NCBI RefSeq assembly: GCF_038419845.1
Contig: NZ_JBCAQT010000003.1
Location: 62,001 to 126,000 of the forward strand
DNA from: Marinimicrobium sp038419845
Lineage (GTDB): Bacteria; Pseudomonadota; Gammaproteobacteria; Pseudomonadales; Cellvibrionaceae
Length of the DNA stretch: 64,000 bases
Reading direction: 5' to 3'
Shown: positions 43,258 through 51,582 of the stretch, in pieces
Position numbering within the stretch: position 1 is the first letter of the stretch
How the letters are laid out: each line of letters opens with the position of its first letter
Notes under the pieces: generated by a model
Seen by the model: only the letters and a program-made list of their open reading frames with translations
What the model was told of the DNA's origin: nothing
The model's database searches: none
Position numbers and translations under genes: made by a program

Positions 43258-43917
43258 ATGAAGAAGCTGAAAAAACTTCTGATTGAACCCATTTTCGACA
43301 ACAACCCGATCACGTTGCAGATCCTGGGTATCTGTTCGGCGTTGGCGGTTACCAACAGCCTGAGTGTAACCCTGGTCATGTGCATCGCGCTTACCTCGGT
43401 CACGGCGTTTTCCAACTTTTTTGTCTCTGCGGTTCGCAACCACATTCCGGGCAGTATCCGGATCATTGTGCAGATGACGATCATTGCCTCATTGGTGATC
43501 CTGGTGGATCAGATTCTCAAGGCCGTTGCCTATGACATCAGCAAGCAGCTGTCGGTATTTGTGGGTCTGATCATCACCAACTGTATCGTCATGGGCCGGG
43601 CGGAAGCCTTTGCCATGAAAAACCCTCCCATCCCGAGTTTTGTCGATGGTGTGGGTAATGGCCTGGGTTACAGCGCGATCCTGATTGGTCTGGCCTTCAT
43701 TCGCGAGCTGTTCGGCTCTGGTAGCCTGTTTGGTGTGACCCTGCTCACCCCGGTGACCGAAGGTGGTTGGTATGTGCCCAATGGCCTGTTGTTGCTGCCG
43801 CCCAGTGCGTTCTTCCTGATCGGTTTCTTCATCTGGGCCATTCGCGCCTGGAAGCCGGAGCAAGTGGAAGAGGAAGAGTATCCAATGTCACCTAACACCA
43901 AACCGCAGGAGGCCTGA
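43258..43917 (+). CDS. nqrD: Na+-NQR subunit D
   Basis: The 219-aa integral membrane protein has six hydrophobic helices. With NqrE it forms the pseudo-symmetric RnfE/NqrD-RnfA/NqrE pair that holds a membrane iron-sulfur centre. The motif ITNCIVMGRAEAFAMKN carries the conserved cysteine ligand, and GYSAILIGLAFIRELFGSG matches the family. Gap to nqrC is 3 bp and to nqrE 2 bp. Confidence 0.98.
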   Translation: MKKLKKLLIEPIFDNNPITLQILGICSALAVTNSLSVTLVMCIALTSVTAFSNFFVSAVRNHIPGSIRIIVQMTIIASLVILVDQILKAVAYDISKQLSVFVGLIITNCIVMGRAEAFAMKNPPIPSFVDGVGNGLGYSAILIGLAFIRELFGSGSLFGVTLLTPVTEGGWYVPNGLLLLPPSAFFLIGFFIWAIRAWKPEQVEEEEYPMSPNTKPQEA

Positions 43918-43919
43918 TC

Positions 43920-44528
43920 GTGGAAAACTTGCTGAGCATTTTTATTCGTACGATTTTCATCGAGAATATGGCGCTGGCCTTCTTCCTGGGGATGTGTACA
44001 TTTCTGGCGATTTCCAAAAAGATCAGCGCCGCCTTCGGTCTGGGTATTGCGGTGATCGTGGTCCAGGTTGTGACCGTACCCGTGAACAACCTGCTCTATA
44101 CCTACGTGCTGGCTGACGGTGCCCTGGCCTGGGCCGGGCTGCCGGATGTGGACCTGAGCTTTCTGGGACTGATCACGTACATTGGCGTGATTGCGGCTCT
44201 GGTACAGATCATGGAGATGTTTCTGGACAAGTTTGTTCCCAAACTCTACAACGCTCTGGGCGTGTTTCTTCCGCTGATTACCGTCAACTGCGCCATTCTG
44301 GGCAGTTCTCTGTTCATGGTGGAGCGGGATTACAACTTCGCCGAAAGTGTCGCCTTTGGCGCCGGTTCCGGCGTTGGTTGGGCGCTGGCCATTACCGCTC
44401 TGGCCGGTATTCGGGAGAAGATGAAATACAGCGATGTCCCGGCCGGGTTGCGCGGTCTGGGAATTACCTTCATCACTGTGGGCTTGATGTCCCTGGGCTT
44501 TATGTCTTTCGGCGGCATTGACCTGTAA
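43920..44528 (+). CDS. nqrE: Na+-NQR subunit E
   Basis: The 202-aa six-helix membrane subunit starts at GTG 43920 (MENLLSIFIRTIFIENMALA) and has the conserved LPLITVNCAILGSSLFMVER with the cysteine ligand paired to NqrD. RnfA is the closest paralogue, but the operon context settles NqrE. Followed 17 bp later by nqrF. Confidence 0.98.
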   Translation: MENLLSIFIRTIFIENMALAFFLGMCTFLAISKKISAAFGLGIAVIVVQVVTVPVNNLLYTYVLADGALAWAGLPDVDLSFLGLITYIGVIAALVQIMEMFLDKFVPKLYNALGVFLPLITVNCAILGSSLFMVERDYNFAESVAFGAGSGVGWALAITALAGIREKMKYSDVPAGLRGLGITFITVGLMSLGFMSFGGIDL

Positions 44529-44545
44529 CCAGCGAGGTAGGCTAG

Positions 44546-45769
44546 ATGAATTTGGAAATTATATTGGGTGTTGTCATGTTCACCGTCATCGTGTTCGCAC
44601 TGGTGATGGTGATCTTGAGTGCCCGCGCCAAACTGGTTACCAGTGGCGATGTGGAAATTGATATCAATGGCGAAAAACAGCTGAAAGTGCCTGCCGGTGG
44701 CAAGCTGTTGCAGAGCCTGAACAATTCCGGCCTGTTTTTGCCCTCGGCCTGCGGTGGCGGTGGAACCTGTGCGCAGTGCAAGTGCATCGTCAAAGAGGGC
44801 GGTGGTGCCATGTTGCCCACCGAGGAAGGCCACTTCACCAAGCGCGAGGCCCGCGAGGGCTGGCGTCTGTCCTGCCAGACGCCGGTAAAGGAAGACATGA
44901 AGATCCAGGTCCCGGAAGACGTGTTCGGCGTGAAGCAGTGGGAATGCACTGTTGAGGCCAACCCGAATCTGGCGACTTTCATCAAGGAGCTGACGCTGAA
45001 ATTGCCCGAGGGCGAGAATGTCGACTTCCGCGCCGGTGGTTACGTCCAGCTCGAGTGTCCGCCGCACCACGTCAAGTTCAAGGACTTTGACATCGAAGAG
45101 GAATTCCGCGGGGACTGGGAACGCTTCGGTTTCTTTGACCTGGAATCGAAAGTGGACGAGCCGGTCATTCGCGCATACTCCATGGCGAACTACCCGGAAG
45201 AGCGGGGCATTGTGAAATTCAATATCCGCATCGCCACGCCTCCCCCGGGCGCCAAAGATATTCCTCCGGGCATCATGTCATCCTATACTTTCAGCCTGAA
45301 GCCGGGCGATACCATTACTGTGTACGGGCCCTTCGGCGAGTTTTTTGCCAAGGACACCGATGCCGAGATGGTCTTCATCGGCGGCGGCGCGGGTATGGCC
45401 CCGATGCGCTCGCATATCTTCGATCAGTTGCGCCGTATCAAAACCGACCGGAAGATTACCTTCTGGTACGGGGCGCGCTCGCTGCGCGAACTTTTCTATC
45501 AGGACGAGTACGATCAGCTTCAGGAAGAGAACGAGAACTTTGAGTGGCACGTGGCACTCTCCGACCCCCAGCCTGAAGACAACTGGGAGGGCCCCACCGG
45601 CTTTATTCACAATGTGCTGTACGACATGTACCTGAAGGATCACCCGGCACCCGAAGATTGTGAATACTACATGTGTGGCCCACCCATGATGAACGCCTCG
45701 GCGATCAAGCTGCTGAAGGATCTGGGTGTGGAAGATGAAAATATTATGCTCGATGACTTTGGTGGTTAA
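44546..45769 (+). CDS. nqrF: Na+-NQR subunit F (NADH-oxidising)
   Basis: NqrF oxidises NADH and feeds electrons through FAD and a 2Fe-2S cluster. The 407-aa protein has an N-terminal helix, a ferredoxin domain with cluster cysteines 69, 75 and 78 (ACGGGGTCAQCKC) and a fourth near 110 (LSCQT), then FAD (RAYSMANYPEE) and NADH (FIGGGAGMAPMRSH) domains, with CGPPMM near the end. Its stop overlaps the apbE ATG by 1 nt. Confidence 0.98.
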   Translation: MNLEIILGVVMFTVIVFALVMVILSARAKLVTSGDVEIDINGEKQLKVPAGGKLLQSLNNSGLFLPSACGGGGTCAQCKCIVKEGGGAMLPTEEGHFTKREAREGWRLSCQTPVKEDMKIQVPEDVFGVKQWECTVEANPNLATFIKELTLKLPEGENVDFRAGGYVQLECPPHHVKFKDFDIEEEFRGDWERFGFFDLESKVDEPVIRAYSMANYPEERGIVKFNIRIATPPPGAKDIPPGIMSSYTFSLKPGDTITVYGPFGEFFAKDTDAEMVFIGGGAGMAPMRSHIFDQLRRIKTDRKITFWYGARSLRELFYQDEYDQLQEENENFEWHVALSDPQPEDNWEGPTGFIHNVLYDMYLKDHPAPEDCEYYMCGPPMMNASAIKLLKDLGVEDENIMLDDFGG

Positions 45770-46830
45770 TGCAGCCTCAGTTTACGTTGGATAATTTCCT
45801 CACAAGAATAAAAACGAGGTCGGCAGTGCTGGCCTCGTTTTTGTTTTTTGTGCTGGCAATAAGCGGCTGCGAGCGCTCGAGTGAGCGGGAGCATCAGCTG
45901 TTTCGCGGCGAAACCATGGGTACGTCCTACAATGTCACTCTGGTGGCGGAAGAGGGACGGACCCTGGATATCGATCGCGACGCGATGCAGCGGAATCTGG
46001 ACGAACGGCTGGCGGAAGTGAACCAGCAAATGTCGACCTATATCGATGATTCGGAGTTGATGCGCTTCAACCGCTCGGAAATCGGCCAATGGCAGCGTCT
46101 ATCCGCGCCACTGGCCGAGGTGCTGTCGTTGAGTCACAACATCAGCAAGCGCAGCGAAGGCGCCTTTGACATAACCGTGGCCCCGCTGGTGAATCTCTGG
46201 GGTTTTGGTCCAGAGGGAGAGCCGGAACAGACGCCGGGTGATGACCAGCTCAGGCGCGCGATGGTCGATGTTGGCTATGAGCATCTGCAGATCGAAGGCG
46301 ATCGGGCGCGCCGGATGCGGGCCATTCACCTGGATCTGTCGGGTATCGCCAAAGGCTTTGGCGTCGATCAGTTGGCAGAGTTTCTCGAAAGCCGGGGCTA
46401 TCAGCACTACCTGGTGGAGATCGGCGGCGAAGTCCGCTTGTCGGGTGAGAGCCCCCGAGGTGATCGCTGGCGCATCGGCATAGAGCAACCCGCCGCATTG
46501 CGCGAGGGAGCCCGAAAGGCCGTTGCGCTGACGGACATTGCCATGGCGACCTCGGGTGACTACCGCAATTACTATGAGCGCGATGGCCAGCGTTACTCCC
46601 ATACGATTGACCCTCGCACTGGGCGGCCGATTCAACACAAGCTGGTGTCGGTCACGGTGCTGGCGGAGACCTCCGCCGAAGCCGATGCCTGGGCAACGGC
46701 GCTCAACGTGCTGGGCGCCCAAGAGGGTATGCGCATTGCTGAGCGGGAAAAACTTGCGGTGTATATGATTGTCAAAGAAGGTGAGGGGCTGGTGGACCGC
46801 CATTCCGAGGCGTTTGAACCCTACTGGTAG
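45769..46830 (+). CDS. apbE: FAD:protein FMN transferase, lipoprotein
   Basis: ApbE attaches FMN to the Thr of NqrB and NqrC. The 353-aa protein has a lipoprotein signal peptide (RIKTRSAVLASFLFFVLAISGC, cysteine 34 or so as the lipidated residue) and the catalytic pattern RGETMGTSYNVTLV, DLSGIAKGFGVDQLAEFL, and SHTIDPRTGRPIQHKLVSVTV. The start overlaps the nqrF stop (TAATG), so translation is probably coupled. A strong intrinsic terminator lies within signal-peptide codons. Mature enzyme is anchored on the periplasmic face. Confidence 0.95.
   Translation: MQPQFTLDNFLTRIKTRSAVLASFLFFVLAISGCERSSEREHQLFRGETMGTSYNVTLVAEEGRTLDIDRDAMQRNLDERLAEVNQQMSTYIDDSELMRFNRSEIGQWQRLSAPLAEVLSLSHNISKRSEGAFDITVAPLVNLWGFGPEGEPEQTPGDDQLRRAMVDVGYEHLQIEGDRARRMRAIHLDLSGIAKGFGVDQLAEFLESRGYQHYLVEIGGEVRLSGESPRGDRWRIGIEQPAALREGARKAVALTDIAMATSGDYRNYYERDGQRYSHTIDPRTGRPIQHKLVSVTVLAETSAEADAWATALNVLGAQEGMRIAEREKLAVYMIVKEGEGLVDRHSEAFEPYW
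45810..45849 (+). terminator. Intrinsic terminator inside the apbE signal peptide
   Basis: AAAAACGAGG (45810-45819) pairs perfectly with CCTCGTTTTT (45833-45842). Five more pairs (two of them G-U) extend inward to a 3-nt loop, and G plus six T (45843-45849) follow. This is a canonical Rho-independent terminator about 40 nt after nqrF, yet it lies in apbE codons about 14-27. It probably ends most nqr transcripts unless ribosomes translating apbE block folding. Confidence 0.85.
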
Positions 46831-46897
46831 GCTCTCTTACCGAGCGAAATACAAATGCGCGCGAGCCACGGGCTCGGGCGCTTGAGAGGTGGATGTT

Positions 46898-47200
46898 ATG
46901 GCTATGCTGTTTGTGACCCTGACGGTCATGTTGCTGGTGGTTGTCGGCATGTCTGTAGGCGTGCTGTTTGGCCGCAAGCCATTGAGCGGCTCTTGCGGTG
47001 GTGTGGGCGCGGCCTTGGGCCAGAAGGATTACGTCTGCGACCTTTGCGGCAACGATGAGAGCAAGTGTAAAGAAATCAACGAGCGCCAGGAGGCCGGAGA
47101 GGCTTTTGAAGACCTGGCCTACGATGCCACTCGTCAAAGCAGTGGGGAGGGAGGAGAGAGAAACACCCATCCGACAAACGAAAAAGGAGGCCCTTTCTAG
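46898..47200 (+). CDS. nqrM: Na+-NQR maturation factor NqrM
   Basis: NqrM is needed to assemble the NqrD/NqrE iron centre. The 100-aa protein has one N-terminal helix (LFVTLTVMLLVVVGMSVGVLF) and the conserved cysteines in SCGGVGAALG and VCDLCGNDESKC. ATG 46898 has an AGAGGTGG site 6 nt upstream. The C-terminal codons (EKGGPF) overlap the sthA ribosome site AAGGAGG, and the stop overlaps the sthA GTG by one base. Confidence 0.93.
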   Translation: MAMLFVTLTVMLLVVVGMSVGVLFGRKPLSGSCGGVGAALGQKDYVCDLCGNDESKCKEINERQEAGEAFEDLAYDATRQSSGEGGERNTHPTNEKGGPF

Positions 47201-48597
47201 TGGCTGATCACACCTACGATGTGCTGGTTATCGGTTCCGGACCAGCGGGTGAAAGTGCCGCCATGTCGGCGGCAAAATCCGGGCTCCGGGTTGCTGTCAT
47301 CGAGAGTCGCTCGCACGTGGGCGGCAACTGCGCCCACAAGGGCACCATCCCCTCCAAATCCCTGCGTCATGCGGTCAAACAGCTGATTCGCTACAACAGC
47401 GTCAGCCTGTTCCGTGAAATGGGGGACACCCGCTGGTTGTCTTACCCGAGGGTGCTCTCGGCGGCCTCCAAGGTGATCCCCAAGCAGGTGGAGCTGCACA
47501 CGGAATTTTACATTCGCAACCGGGTCAACTTGCACACCGGGCTGGCCTCCTTTATCGATGCCAACACTGTGAGTGTGGATCAGGGCGACGGCGCCCAGGA
47601 AACCATTACCGCCAAGTCGATCATCATCGCGACCGGCTCCCGTCCCTATCGACCGGTGGATGTGGACTTTGAGCACCCCCGGGTCTACGACAGCGATACC
47701 ATTCTGGAAATGCAGCACACCCCGCGGCATATGATCATTTATGGTGCCGGTGTGATTGGTTGTGAGTATGCGTCAATTTTCGCCGGTCTCGGGGTGACGG
47801 TCGATCTGATCAATAACCGGGACCGGCTCCTGTCGTTTCTGGACGATGAGATATCCGACGCCCTCAGCTACCATTTGCGCGATGGCGGGGTGACGGTCCG
47901 GCACAGTGAGGAGTACGAGTCGATCGAGCCCAGCGAGCACAGCGTGACGCTGCATCTCAAGTCGGGCAAACGCCTCAAGGCCGACGCCATTCTCTGGTGT
48001 AACGGTCGCAGTGGCAACACCGACAAACTCAACATTGACGCCACCGGTCTGGAAGTCGACTATCGGGGGAACCTGCAGGTCAGTCAGGACTATCGGACTT
48101 CGGTGGACAATATCTTTGCGGTGGGTGACGTGATTGGTTGGCCCAGTCTGGCCAGTGCGTCATTCGATCAGGGCCGCGCGGTGGCGGCGGTGATTACCGG
48201 CGAGCCCTGCAAGCCATTGACCAATGTGCCGACCGGCATTTACACCATCCCGGAAATCAGCTCCATTGGCAAAACGGAAACGGAGTTGACGGCGGCCAGA
48301 GTCCCTTACGAAGTGGGCCGCGCGCTGTTCAAACACACCGCGCGAGGACAGATCAGTGGCGAGGATGTGGGAATGCTCAAGCTCCTGTTCCACGTCGATA
48401 GCCTGGAAATCCTGGGTGTCCATTGTTTCGGTGCGGAGGCGGCCGAGATTGTCCATATCGGGCAGGCCATCATGAGCCAGAGTGGGGCGGCAAACAGTAT
48501 TCAGTTTTTCCTGGATACCACTTTCAACTATCCCACCATGGCCGAAGCCTACCGTCTGGCCGCGCTGGATGGCATGAGCCGTATCAACCGTCGTTAG
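47200..48597 (+). CDS. sthA: Soluble pyridine nucleotide transhydrogenase
   Basis: SthA moves hydride between NADPH and NAD+ in the cytoplasm and balances the two pools. The 465-aa flavoprotein has the FAD motif VIGSGPAGESAAMSAAKSG, then GGNCAHKGTIPSKSLRHAV. There the second redox cysteine of the disulfide reductase family is Thr, as in SthA. The NAD(P) motif IIYGAGVIGCEYASIFAGLG and an FAD-domain IFAVGDVIGWPSLASAS follow. It starts at GTG with AAGGAGG 9 nt upstream. Placement after nqr/apbE/nqrM joins NADH supply to NADH oxidation. Confidence 0.96.
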   Translation: MADHTYDVLVIGSGPAGESAAMSAAKSGLRVAVIESRSHVGGNCAHKGTIPSKSLRHAVKQLIRYNSVSLFREMGDTRWLSYPRVLSAASKVIPKQVELHTEFYIRNRVNLHTGLASFIDANTVSVDQGDGAQETITAKSIIIATGSRPYRPVDVDFEHPRVYDSDTILEMQHTPRHMIIYGAGVIGCEYASIFAGLGVTVDLINNRDRLLSFLDDEISDALSYHLRDGGVTVRHSEEYESIEPSEHSVTLHLKSGKRLKADAILWCNGRSGNTDKLNIDATGLEVDYRGNLQVSQDYRTSVDNIFAVGDVIGWPSLASASFDQGRAVAAVITGEPCKPLTNVPTGIYTIPEISSIGKTETELTAARVPYEVGRALFKHTARGQISGEDVGMLKLLFHVDSLEILGVHCFGAEAAEIVHIGQAIMSQSGAANSIQFFLDTTFNYPTMAEAYRLAALDGMSRINRR

Positions 48598-48934
48598 TAG
48601 TGGGCCGGGCCCCGTCTGTTGCCGCCCCCGCCCGGGGGCGGTGTTTCACCACGCTGCGCAGCACGGTATCTCCCTCGAAGTAGACCACGTAGTGCTCGTA
48701 CTCCCAGCTTGAAATCGGTGGATCGCCCACGGCGGCCCGTCGTGCCCGGGGCGCGCCAAAACGCTCTTCCACCCGTTCTTTGTTCATGCCGTTGCGTGGC
48801 ACATCGCCAGCCTCCCCGGAACCGGCCTGCTGGCCCACGGGTACTTTGACCTGGTCGGCCAGGGCGGGCAGACTCGCGCCCAGCAGCAGTGCCCAGCCCA
48901 GGGCATGGATAATGGATGTAGCGTTGCGGCTCAT
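48584..48934 (-). CDS. SmpA/OmlA-like small periplasmic protein
   Basis: The 116-aa protein has a signal peptide (GWALLLGASLPALA) and a short domain MNKERVEERFGAPRARRAAVGDPP, then WEYEHYVVYFEGDTVLRSVV. This resembles the SmpA/OmlA (BamE) fold that tolerates small variants. There is no lipobox cysteine, so it would be soluble in the periplasm. It overlaps the convergent sthA 3' end by 14 bp and its ATG overlaps the PilZ-gene stop by 4 nt. Confidence 0.72.
   Translation of the reverse strand: MSRNATSIIHALGWALLLGASLPALADQVKVPVGQQAGSGEAGDVPRNGMNKERVEERFGAPRARRAAVGDPPISSWEYEHYVVYFEGDTVLRSVVKHRPRAGAATDGARPTTNDG
48622..48641. terminator. GC-rich hairpin after sthA
   Basis: CCGCCCCC (48622-48629) pairs with GGGGGCGG (48634-48641) around a 4-nt loop, followed by TGTTT, 24 bp past the sthA stop. 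It lies in the coding part of the opposite gene. Plausible sthA terminator, though the T-run is short. Confidence 0.45.
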
Positions 48935-49542
48935 GATGAGGCTCCTGTTGGTCGGCGGTCACCCTCTCGGGCCTGATACGTTTCCTGATGACGGCGTTTC
49001 TCCGCCATCTGGGCGCGCATGATCTGTTGGCTGATCAGTTGTTGTTGTGCGTCGGTCACATCGGTGAATTCTGCCGCAATTTCCCACTGTTGGGTGCGAC
49101 AGGGTTCACACCGTGCCACTTGGGCATAGACAGCGACGCCCACAAAGGTGGGCAGAAAGGTCAGGTTCAGGGCCAATCGTTGCCCCTCTTCCAATGCTTC
49201 GTCCGTGGTGAAAGACAGCCCGCCCTCGCTGAGGTTGACCTCGCGCCGCTTGCCCGGCAGTTGGCGCTGTCGCGGCTCGGCGATCAACTGTTGGCTCAGC
49301 AGGTCGATCTTGCGATTGAGCAGGTGCAGGTAATCGGCCAGTTGCCGGTCCCGGTCCTTGATCTGATAGAGCAGTTGCGCGCTCTCGCTGTCAATTTTTT
49401 TCAGCTCTGAATAGACCCTCAGTCCCGCCGCGTCCGGAAACAGGTTTTCGGCCGGGGTATCCCGGGCCGTCTGTGGCTCGACCGGCCGGTACTGCAGGTC
49501 GATGTAGTCATCGATGCGAAAATAGTGACGGCGTTCAGACAT
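48931..49542 (-). CDS. PilZ-domain protein
   Basis: The 203-aa protein starts RRHYFRIDDYIDLQYRPVE, in which the RRHYFR segment resembles the RxxxR c-di-GMP-binding motif. A helical middle (NRKIDLLSQQLIAEP) follows, then REVNLSEGGLSFTTDE (the D/NxSxxG-type second motif) with strands to the end. Probable c-di-GMP receptor, the third gene in the window linked to this messenger. Starts at ATG 49542; a TTG two codons earlier is in frame. Divergent from lolC. Confidence 0.85.
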   Translation of the reverse strand: MSERRHYFRIDDYIDLQYRPVEPQTARDTPAENLFPDAAGLRVYSELKKIDSESAQLLYQIKDRDRQLADYLHLLNRKIDLLSQQLIAEPRQRQLPGKRREVNLSEGGLSFTTDEALEEGQRLALNLTFLPTFVGVAVYAQVARCEPCRTQQWEIAAEFTDVTDAQQQLISQQIMRAQMAEKRRHQETYQAREGDRRPTGASS

Positions 49543-49661
49543 GGTCAACCGGTCTCGTTCTGTATCAGTAGTGTTGTCCTATAGCATACCCTGTTTTGCG
49601 TGCCGGGCAAAAACCCGTTGCCGGGCTTGTGACCGACAGGCCAATAGGGTTAAATGCGCTC

Positions 49662-50900
49662 ATGCCAAGAATCGTCCCACTCTATATCGGCCTGCGCTAT
49701 ACCCGCGCCAAGCGCCGCAACCAGTTTATATCCTTTGTCAGCGCCTTCTCCCTGGTCGGCATGGCGCTGGGCGTGATGGCGCTGATCGCCGTACTGTCGG
49801 TCATGAACGGGTTTGACCGGGAAATGAAGGCGCGCATTCTGAGTGTGGTCCCCCATGGCTTTATCGATCGTGAACCGGAGCTGGATGATTGGCAGGCACT
49901 GGCGGCGCAAGTGGATCAACACCCGGAGGTGATGGCCTCGGCGCCCTATATCGAAGGCTTCGGCCTGGTGACCCATGCCCGCGGTGTGGAAGGGGTGCAG
50001 ATACTGGGTGTGGAACCCGAGGCCCAGGCACGGGTCTCGGTGGTCGAAGAGCGCATGACCCTTGGCTCCACTGACGAACTGGTGGCGGGTGAATTCCGCA
50101 TCGTCATGGGGCGGCTGCTCGCCCGCCAGCTCGGATTGGCGCTGGGCGACAAGGTCCGGGTCACCCTGCCGGATATCCGGGTAACCCCGGCGGGTATTTT
50201 CCCCCGGGTCCGGCGGTTTACCCTGGTGGGGGTTTTTGAAGTCGGGGCCCAGATGGACCAGAGCCTGGCCATGATCCATCTGGATGATGCCCGGCGCCTG
50301 TTCCGGGTCGAGGGCGTGCAGGGCTTGCAGCTGCAGGTATCGGATATCTATCGGGCGGCGCCGGTGTTGAGCGAACTGGCCTCGCAGCTGGGGCCCGATT
50401 ATCGGGTCCGGGACTGGAGCCAGACCCAGGGCAGTCTGTTTCAGGCGGTGAAGATGGAAAAACTGGTGATTGCCGTGTTGCTCGGCATCATCATCGCGGT
50501 GGCTGCGTTCAACATTGTCTCCAGTCTGGTGTTGATGGTGGCGGACAAACGCAGCGACATTGCGGTATTGCGCACATTGGGCATGAGTGCCCGTCAGATC
50601 ATGGCGGTCTTCGTCGTGCAGGGCAGCGCCGTGGGCATTGCCGGTACGGCCATCGGAGCGGTGCTCGGCTGCCTGCTGGCGCTCAATATCGGTGCCCTGG
50701 TCGCTTCCATAGAGTCATTGCTGGGGCTGCGTATTTTTGATCCGGCCGTGTATTTCATCAGTCATCTTCCCTCTGAGTTGATGTGGCAGGACGTCGCGTC
50801 CATCTGCGGCGTGGCGCTGCTGCTCAGCTTCCTGGCGACGCTGTATCCGGCCTGGCGCGCCGCCAAAATCGAACCAGCGGAGGCCTTGCGCTATGAATGA
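49662..50900 (+). CDS. lolC: Lipoprotein-releasing ABC transporter permease LolC
   Basis: LolC with LolE and LolD extracts lipoproteins from the inner membrane to LolA. The 412-aa protein has an N-terminal helix (RNQFISFVSAFSLVGMALGVM), a large periplasmic domain and three C-terminal helices with the FtsX-type motif AFNIVSSLVLMVADKRSDIAVLRTLG. ATG 49662 fits the family start. First of lolC-lolD-lolE and overlapping lolD by 8 nt. Whether to label it LolC or LolE rests on order. Confidence 0.93.
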   Translation: MPRIVPLYIGLRYTRAKRRNQFISFVSAFSLVGMALGVMALIAVLSVMNGFDREMKARILSVVPHGFIDREPELDDWQALAAQVDQHPEVMASAPYIEGFGLVTHARGVEGVQILGVEPEAQARVSVVEERMTLGSTDELVAGEFRIVMGRLLARQLGLALGDKVRVTLPDIRVTPAGIFPRVRRFTLVGVFEVGAQMDQSLAMIHLDDARRLFRVEGVQGLQLQVSDIYRAAPVLSELASQLGPDYRVRDWSQTQGSLFQAVKMEKLVIAVLLGIIIAVAAFNIVSSLVLMVADKRSDIAVLRTLGMSARQIMAVFVVQGSAVGIAGTAIGAVLGCLLALNIGALVASIESLLGLRIFDPAVYFISHLPSELMWQDVASICGVALLLSFLATLYPAWRAAKIEPAEALRYE

Positions 50901-51582
50901 ATCGACGGCGGTATTGCGTTGTCGCCAGGTCCAGAAGACCTACGATCAGGGGCCACAGACCATCAAAGTGCTCGACGCCATCGATCTGACGGTGGAGGCG
51001 GGCGAGCGGCTCGCCATCGTTGGCGCCTCCGGCTCGGGCAAGTCCACCCTGCTGAATATCCTGGGTGGCCTGGATCTGCCCGATTCGGGCGAGGTGGCCG
51101 TCGCCGGGGAGGCGCTCTCGGCTCTGAGCGCCGATCAACGCGGTCGCCTGCGCAACCGCACACTGGGCTTTGTTTACCAGTTTCATCACTTACTGCCCGA
51201 ATTTACGGCACTGGAAAACGTGGCCATGCCCCTGCTGATCGGAAAGATTCAGGGGGGCGAGGCACACCGCCGGGCTTCGAACATGCTGGAGCGGGTGGGT
51301 CTGGGCGAGCGCCTGCACCACAAGCCCTCGGAGCTGTCCGGCGGTGAGCGCCAGCGGGTGGCGATTGCCCGGGCGCTGGTGGCCGACCCCGCTTGTGTCT
51401 TGATGGACGAGCCCACGGGCAATCTGGACGGCCAGGCGGGTGAGGCCATTCAGGCACTGATGCTGTCGCTCAACCGGGAGATCGGGACCAGCTTTGTGGT
51501 GGTCACCCACGATCTGGCACTGGCGCGACGCATGGACCGGGTCCTGACTCTGCACGAAGGTCAGCTGCATGAAACTCAATAG
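50893..51582 (+). CDS. lolD: Lipoprotein-releasing ABC ATPase LolD
   Basis: The 229-aa ABC ATPase has Walker A GASGSGKSTLLNILGGLD, signature LSGGERQRVAIARAL, Walker B CVLMDEPTGNLDG, and a switch histidine VVTHDLALARRMD. It powers LolCE. It overlaps lolC by 8 nt and lolE by 14 nt, so the three are translated together. Confidence 0.96.
   Translation: MNESTAVLRCRQVQKTYDQGPQTIKVLDAIDLTVEAGERLAIVGASGSGKSTLLNILGGLDLPDSGEVAVAGEALSALSADQRGRLRNRTLGFVYQFHHLLPEFTALENVAMPLLIGKIQGGEAHRRASNMLERVGLGERLHHKPSELSGGERQRVAIARALVADPACVLMDEPTGNLDGQAGEAIQALMLSLNREIGTSFVVVTHDLALARRMDRVLTLHEGQLHETQ

Noticed and set aside
43258..44528. nqrD/nqrE as rnfE/rnfA
   Set aside because: Families are closely related, but nqrA, nqrB, nqrC and nqrF flank them and no rnfB or rnfC is present.
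47200..48597. sthA as dihydrolipoamide dehydrogenase
   Set aside because: The second redox cysteine is replaced by threonine (NCAHKGTIPSK), which marks transhydrogenase rather than a disulfide reductase.
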